DNA of 8,728 bases from an uncultured Treponema sp. Its GTDB lineage: Bacteria; Spirochaetota; Spirochaetia; Treponematales; Treponemataceae. The notes below the pieces were generated by a model. The model searched no databases and was not told the origin of the DNA. It saw only the letters and a program-made list of their open reading frames with translations. The position numbers and the translations under genes are program-made. Positions 4,838 through 8,728 of this stretch are shown piece by piece. The stretch's first letter is position 1; each line of letters starts with the position of its first letter. Location of the stretch: contig CAMAFU010000058.1 in the NCBI GenBank assembly GCA_945833725.1, positions 1 to 8,728 of the forward strand, written 5' to 3'.

Positions 4838-6463
4838 ATGAAAAAACTTACCAATCTAATAATCAGCTTAATTTCCATTTTCATGCTGGTTTTTCTTTTC
4901 GTTTATTACAATATTTTCCCGTCTTCATTTAAAACCGTTTTCATATTTTTTGTCATATTTATTTCCATACTTATTCTGTACAATTACCTTATAAGTTTCG
5001 GCATGTCCCAAGAAGGCGAAAAAGAAACATTTCAGGATTTTTTAATTTCTACAAATTCCCTGCCGGACACAAAAAAAAATATTCTTTTTGAAAAAAATCA
5101 AAAACAAACAATCACTTTGGATAAAATAATAAATGAAATTCTTTATCCCCTGCAAATAATAGAAACATCTGCAAATTATATTCTTTCATCTTGCGAAAAC
5201 GAGGGGCAGAAAGTTTCCGCAGACTTAATTCAAAAAAATATCCACACCATAAAAGAAATTATCGGTGAAAAAATCTACAGCGTAAACGAAAAGGACGGCA
5301 TTTCAGGCGAAAGCATTATCCCGCTGGCAACTCAGGATATATCTCTAAAAGAAGAACTTCTTCAAAAAATTTCCATAGGAATTTTCGGAACCATAAATTC
5401 AGAAACCCTTACGCTCAGGCTTATCCTTCAATCCTACGGTTTTTTTACAAAAATCATAGATACACAGCAGGAAGCACTTTCATCAATCGAAGACTACCTT
5501 ATTCAAATTTTAATAGTCACGCCGGAATCAGAAAATGACGATGCTTTTTCCCTGTGCCTAAAAATCCGGGAAAAATTTACGCTTCTCGATTTTCCTGTTC
5601 TGGCTGTAGTAAATAAATACCGTTCTCACCTTGTAAAAAAATGCTTTGAAAGCCAGATAAACGATTTTCTGGTGCGTCCTTTTGATGTTTCCGCATTAAT
5701 TGCAAAAATCCACATTCTCTGCGATTACCGTCAGCTTTATATGGAAAAGCAGGAACTGGTAAAATCAGAAAAAGAAAAGCGGGCATTTTTATATTTTGTA
5801 ACCCACAATGTAAATACACCTCTTACAGTTCTTTTAAATGAAATCGAAAAAATCCGCCTTTCCAGCGAAAAAGGAAATTCTGCAGTCGATGAAGAAACTT
5901 TAGGCAACATTTACGAAAGTTCACGGCAAATAAACATAATAATCCAGAATGTACTCAATTCGTATAAAATTTCCGACGGAAAATATCTTGTTTCGCCTAA
6001 AATATTAAACTTAAAAACCGTGGTCGAAAAAGAAAATGTCTTCCTTAGGCAAAAATCCTCCGGCAAAAATCAGGAATTTATTTTCGAAGTTTCTGCAGAA
6101 AATCCCAGAGTATTCTGCGACGAAAACAGCCTAAAGGGAATTTATGTAAACCTTGTGGATAATGCCGTAAAATACACTCCAACAGGTGGAAAAATAAAAA
6201 TCATCATACATACAGACGAAACAAGCGTATATCTTTCTGTCTGCGACAACGGGCAGGGAATTCCAAAAGAAAGGCAGGCAGTTCTTTTTAACAGGTTTGC
6301 ATCAATCGGCTCAAAAACCGAATTAGGCGAAAAGTCCGTAGGGCTGGGGCTTTTTGTAGCAGGAGAGTTGTGCAGCCTTAACAATATTTCCTTAAGTTAT
6401 TCCGAAAATCAGTCAGAAAATTCAGGAAGTATTTTCACATTAAAATTTCCGAAAGTCGGATAA
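4838..6463 (+). CDS. Membrane histidine kinase with degenerate internal DHp-like and receiver-like modules
   Basis: A 541-aa protein. Two membrane helices (about 5-27 and 33-53) are joined by a very short loop, so there is no periplasmic sensor. Residues 91-145 resemble a histidine-kinase dimerisation helix pair, but the His position is Asn (N99-E-I-L-Y-P104-L). Residues 176-300 resemble a receiver domain lacking its chemistry: no acidic pair in the first strand, T228 where the phospho-Asp would be, R280 for the usual Lys (F-L-V-R-P-F-D). Then a real HisKA box (T-H323-N-V-N-T-P-L) and a complete HATPase domain: N box N438-L-V-D-N-A-V-K-Y-T, G1 D470-N-G-Q-G, F box L-F-N-R-F, G2 G502-L-G-L-F. 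After the His is Asn rather than the usual Glu/Asp. The start is fixed by an in-frame TAA at 4835-4837; no SD is visible. The response regulator follows after 11 nt. Confidence 0.88.
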   Translation: MKKLTNLIISLISIFMLVFLFVYYNIFPSSFKTVFIFFVIFISILILYNYLISFGMSQEGEKETFQDFLISTNSLPDTKKNILFEKNQKQTITLDKIINEILYPLQIIETSANYILSSCENEGQKVSADLIQKNIHTIKEIIGEKIYSVNEKDGISGESIIPLATQDISLKEELLQKISIGIFGTINSETLTLRLILQSYGFFTKIIDTQQEALSSIEDYLIQILIVTPESENDDAFSLCLKIREKFTLLDFPVLAVVNKYRSHLVKKCFESQINDFLVRPFDVSALIAKIHILCDYRQLYMEKQELVKSEKEKRAFLYFVTHNVNTPLTVLLNEIEKIRLSSEKGNSAVDEETLGNIYESSRQINIIIQNVLNSYKISDGKYLVSPKILNLKTVVEKENVFLRQKSSGKNQEFIFEVSAENPRVFCDENSLKGIYVNLVDNAVKYTPTGGKIKIIIHTDETSVYLSVCDNGQGIPKERQAVLFNRFASIGSKTELGEKSVGLGLFVAGELCSLNNISLSYSENQSENSGSIFTLKFPKVG

Positions 6464-6474
6464 AAGAGGAAAAA

Positions 6475-7224
6475 ATGAAAAGCACCGGAAAAGATTACGA
6501 CACATCTTACGAAGAAAAGGAACTTATTCTTGTTGTGGAAGATTCTGAATATCTCAACGATTACATTTCAAAAAACCTCCAGAAAAACAATTTCGATGTA
6601 ATCCAGTGTTTTTCAGAAAAAGAAGCGTACAGGGAACTGTCAAAAAATTATTTCAGCCTTGTAATACTGGACTTGAATCTGGAAGAAAAATCCAGCGGAA
6701 TGAACATACTGCACTCAATCCGCCTTCACTCAAGAATGATGCCTGTTATAATTCTTTCTTCAATTCAGGATGACAGAACAAAAATCCGTGGGTTTAACGA
6801 AGGCTGCGATGATTATGTTACAAAACCCTTTTATATAGATGAACTTATAGCCCGGGTAAAACGGCTTTTAGAAAAATTTTCCTACATGGAATTCGAAAAA
6901 ACGCCCCTTTCCACAGTTTATACCAGCGGCATTTTCCAGATTGATACAGAAAAAGGCGTAGTAATAAAAAACGGCCGGGAAATATCCATGCGAAAAAAGC
7001 AGTTCAACCTTATGATGTATTTTATCCAGAACCCGAATAAAATCCTTTCGTTTAAAGCAATTTACCAGAATGTGTGGAAAGATTCCCTCCCCGACGAAAA
7101 AACACTGGAAAGCAACATTTATGTAAATATCCGCTCCTTAAGAAGCCTTATCGAAGAAGACAAAAATAATCCCCGCCACATAGTTTCGGTAAGTAAATCA
7201 GGCTATATTTTTATTCCAGAGTAA
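6475..7224 (+). CDS. OmpR/PhoB-family response regulator
   Basis: A 249-aa DNA-binding response regulator. The receiver domain (about 17-133) is complete: acidic pair E22-D23, phospho-acceptor D66 in V-I-L-D-L-N-L, S95 in the Thr/Ser switch position, and K117 in Y-V-T-K-P-F. The C-terminal winged helix (about 147-248) shows the expected order: the R-K-K-Q-F-N-L-M region, the recognition-helix segment S-N-I-Y-V-N-I-R-S-L-R, and the wing V-S-K-S-G-Y-I-F. A 16-residue polar extension precedes the receiver. It is translated from AGAGGA (6465-6470), 4 nt before ATG 6475, and starts 11 nt after the kinase stop, so the two form an operon and a likely cognate pair. Its targets are unknown; the dyad at 4769-4801 upstream of the operon is a possible autoregulatory site. 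A structured repeat begins 11 nt after the stop. Confidence 0.95.
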   Translation: MKSTGKDYDTSYEEKELILVVEDSEYLNDYISKNLQKNNFDVIQCFSEKEAYRELSKNYFSLVILDLNLEEKSSGMNILHSIRLHSRMMPVIILSSIQDDRTKIRGFNEGCDDYVTKPFYIDELIARVKRLLEKFSYMEFEKTPLSTVYTSGIFQIDTEKGVVIKNGREISMRKKQFNLMMYFIQNPNKILSFKAIYQNVWKDSLPDEKTLESNIYVNIRSLRSLIEEDKNNPRHIVSVSKSGYIFIPE

Positions 7225-7235
7225 GTTTTTTTTAA

Positions 7236-7318
7236 GGGTGGCCGGGCGTGCTTTGCGGGGTTCGGTAACCCTCATTGCCTTACGGCAACGCCTGCGGCGC
7301 CCCTCCAATCACTGCCAC
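7236..7318. repeat. Structured dispersed repeat, copy 2 (short form)
   Basis: Starts GGGTGGC (7236-7242) and ends TGCCAC (7313-7318). The terminal stem GTGGC/GCCAC keeps pairing despite C-to-T and G-to-A changes relative to copies 1 and 3. It lacks hairpin A. It contains GGGTT-CGGT-AACCC (7258-7271), hairpin B TTGCC-TTAC-GGCAA (7275-7288), the invariant CGCC-TGC-GGCG mini-hairpin (7289-7299), then the same 14-nt spacing to the closing arm. It fills the gap between the convergent stops at 7224 and 7338. Confidence 0.8.
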
Positions 7319-7337
7319 AAAAAAACATTTCCTGATT

Positions 7338-8441
7338 CTAATTCTGGTTTTCCTTCGGGCTTTTAAACAGATTCAGCCTTTCTTTAATAAAATCCCGCTT
7401 TTTCATGTCTGCTGCAGAAAGAACTTTTTTTAAATCCTGATGGGGAGAAAAAAGGGCATATCCCAGGGAAACAAGAGGAATTTCCGACGAAGTGAAATTT
7501 GATTTTACATATTTTATAAAAAAGTCTTTTATGATTGCATCAAAATCAAGGTTTCTGTCGTAAATAACGGCGCATAGCTCTTCACTTTCAATTCTGAATG
7601 TTCTGCCGTATTTTTTAAAATAGTCATTAAAATTCCTGGAAATATCCATAAGAATTTCGTCCAGTTTTGAACGGCTGTAATTCAGTTTAAGTTTTGAAAA
7701 GTTGTCGATTTCAGCAACAATAATAACGGCAGTTTTTTTTTGGTTGCAGATATATTTTTCAAAGCTGTTGCCGTTCAGCAGGTAAGTCTGTCTGTCCAGC
7801 TGCTGGTAAAGGTTATCAATGTAAATGTAGTAAAATACAATGGAAATTACTACACAAAGCCATGATACCTGAATTTCAGGATAAATTATCTGAACAGTCG
7901 TTCCAGTAAAAACAAAGGCAAAATTCAACAGAAGAATAATATTGCTGTTATGCCAGTATTTTATGGAAAGCCGTATATTTTCTATAAAAAAGTAAATAAG
8001 GGCAAAACCGTAAAATAAAGTGTAAATAACAAACCCTTTTGCTCTGGAATAATTGTTTGCTTCATCAACATGGAAAATGCCGTAGCTGTTGTTCATAAAA
8101 AGCGTAATCAACATCCAGAGAGTATAGCCTGCCCATAAAATAAATTCCCAGGACCGCCTTTTATTTGGAATAAGGGCTGTGCCAAGAAACATAAAAACCA
8201 TTGGAGTCAGGTTAAAACCCATAAAATTCGAAAAAATGTGAATCCATCTATATTTTACATCAGCACCGTTTGCAATTATGGTAAGAACTTCCATTATGCA
8301 GATTATAAAAACAATTATGCATGTAAGAAGAAAATTTTTTTTCTGTTCCTTGTTGATTACAGCGTTTGTTATTATGCTTACAGAAAGCATTAGAAGCGTA
8401 AAAAGATTTATAAAAGTTATGGTAACAAAATAATTGGACAT
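7338..8441 (-). CDS. Seven-TM protein with degenerate GGDEF domain
   Basis: A 367-aa protein. Seven hydrophobic segments (about 5-28, 37-58, 68-91, 99-116, 136-154, 167-185 and 192-208) precede a cytoplasmic domain at about 214-355 with the layout of a diguanylate cyclase: D-R-Q-T-Y-L-L-N-G for the usual D-x-L-T-G-L-x-N-R, A-E-I-D-N-F-S-K for the metal-binding strand, S-L-G-Y-A near the end, and A-A-D-M-K-K-R-D for the A-D-x-A-M-Y helix. The signature loop reads E285-S-E-E-L instead of G-G-D-E-F, and no R-x-x-D inhibitory site is visible before it, so c-di-GMP synthesis is unlikely. A regulatory or ligand-sensing role is inference. No SD precedes ATG 8441; an extended -10 lies only 8 nt upstream. 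It is convergent with the response-regulator gene. Confidence 0.78.
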   Translation of the reverse strand: MSNYFVTITFINLFTLLMLSVSIITNAVINKEQKKNFLLTCIIVFIICIMEVLTIIANGADVKYRWIHIFSNFMGFNLTPMVFMFLGTALIPNKRRSWEFILWAGYTLWMLITLFMNNSYGIFHVDEANNYSRAKGFVIYTLFYGFALIYFFIENIRLSIKYWHNSNIILLLNFAFVFTGTTVQIIYPEIQVSWLCVVISIVFYYIYIDNLYQQLDRQTYLLNGNSFEKYICNQKKTAVIIVAEIDNFSKLKLNYSRSKLDEILMDISRNFNDYFKKYGRTFRIESEELCAVIYDRNLDFDAIIKDFFIKYVKSNFTSSEIPLVSLGYALFSPHQDLKKVLSAADMKKRDFIKERLNLFKSPKENQN

Positions 8442-8449
8442 TTTTAGTT

Positions 8450-8458
8450 TTTATACCA
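8450..8458 (-). promoter_or_regulatory. Extended -10 element for the 7-TM GGDEF-like gene
   Basis: On the minus strand TGGTATAAA (8458-8450) matches TG-N-TATAAT in 5 of 6 hexamer bases. A weak TTGCTT (8480-8475) lies 19 nt upstream. The predicted RNA start near 8443 is within a few bases of the ATG at 8441. Confidence 0.45.
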
Positions 8459-8602
8459 GATTTTCCGTTGTTGTAAGCAACCGTTCCTCAGCCTTCAAAG
8501 TATATTTCTAATACATATATAATTTTACTATTATTTTTATGGCTGTCTATACTGTTTATAGGGTAGAAAAGTTAAAAAAAAGAAAAAAATAATTTAAAAT
8601 AC
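8459..8602. other. AT-rich intergenic DNA without a recognisable gene
   Basis: Between the promoter of the 7-TM gene and the third repeat I see no believable ORF or RNA gene. The only structure noticed is a short dyad CTATA-CTGTT-TATAG (8547-8561) and A-rich tracts at about 8574-8600. Confidence 0.6.
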
Positions 8603-8723
8603 GGGCGGCTTCCGTCAGTTTTGCAAACCGCCGGAACCGGGCTATCCAGGGTTCCGCTATCGCTCCATTCGGAAAATCCGCAGATTTCCCGAACGCCTCC
8701 GGCGCCCTTCCTATCCCTGCCGC
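8603..8723. repeat. Structured dispersed repeat, copy 3
   Basis: Starts GGGCGGC (8603-8609) and ends TGCCGC (8718-8723), with terminal stem GCGGC/GCCGC. Hairpin A is TTCCG (8610-8614) with CGGAA (8632-8636) and an inner GTTT/AAAC. Then a conserved block GGCTATCCAGGGTTCCG (8639-8655) and CGCTCCATTC (8661-8670). Hairpin B pairs TTCGGAAAATC (8668-8678) with GATTTCCCGAA (8683-8693) with one mismatch. The CGCC-TCC-GGCG mini-hairpin is at 8694-8704, with the same 14-nt spacing to the end. It shares the block sequences with copy 1 but has different arm sequences in the hairpins. Confidence 0.85.
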
Positions 8724-8728
8724 GGCGA

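Noticed and set aside
6142..6384. Antisense ORF inside the kinase gene
   Set aside because: It is a shadow of the HATPase coding region, with no start signals and no recognisable motif.
8547..8561. CTATA-CTGTT-TATAG dyad as an operator
   Set aside because: Five-base arms in AT-rich DNA are expected by chance, and no nearby promoter uses it.

Overview
The window looks like chromosomal DNA from a Treponema-like spirochaete. The coding sequence is AT-rich, with many AAA-Lys and TTT-Phe codons. It holds a small DUF3996-type outer-membrane barrel (a type I associate with Borrelia and Treponema), a DUF4230-like membrane protein, an LPP20-type lipoprotein and a CstA transporter. The genus is inferred from gene types and base composition, not from a marker gene.

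Layout, left to right: (1) a DUF4230-like anchored protein (+). (2) An LPP20-type lipoprotein (-) convergent with it; its signal-peptide reading frame is broken by what looks like one missing A. A structured repeat fills the gap between the two stops. (3) A divergent promoter region, then an unrecognised 166-aa protein (+). (4) A CstA-family pyruvate/peptide transporter (+) with an unusual translation-initiation region, followed by a good intrinsic terminator. (5) A DUF3996-like outer-membrane beta-barrel (+). (6) A 245-bp intergenic region packed with inverted repeats. (7) A two-gene two-component operon (+): a membrane histidine kinase with degenerate internal signalling modules and an intact OmpR/PhoB-type response regulator. 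(8) A second structured repeat, then a convergent 7-TM protein with a degenerate GGDEF domain (-). (9) A third copy of the repeat at the right edge.

The clearest unexplained signal is the three-copy repeat at 680-837, 7236-7318 and 8603-8723. The copies share GC-rich blocks and a common fold. Where paired bases differ between copies, both partners often change together: GCGGC/GCCGC becomes GTGGC/GCCAC, and TTC/GAA becomes TTG/CAA. The first two copies each occupy the gap between two convergent genes, about 10-20 nt from each stop codon.

Functionally the genes look like housekeeping envelope and signalling functions: envelope proteins, carbon uptake, and a two-component pair whose target cannot be read from the sequence. 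No phage, CRISPR, transposase, tRNA or rRNA was seen.
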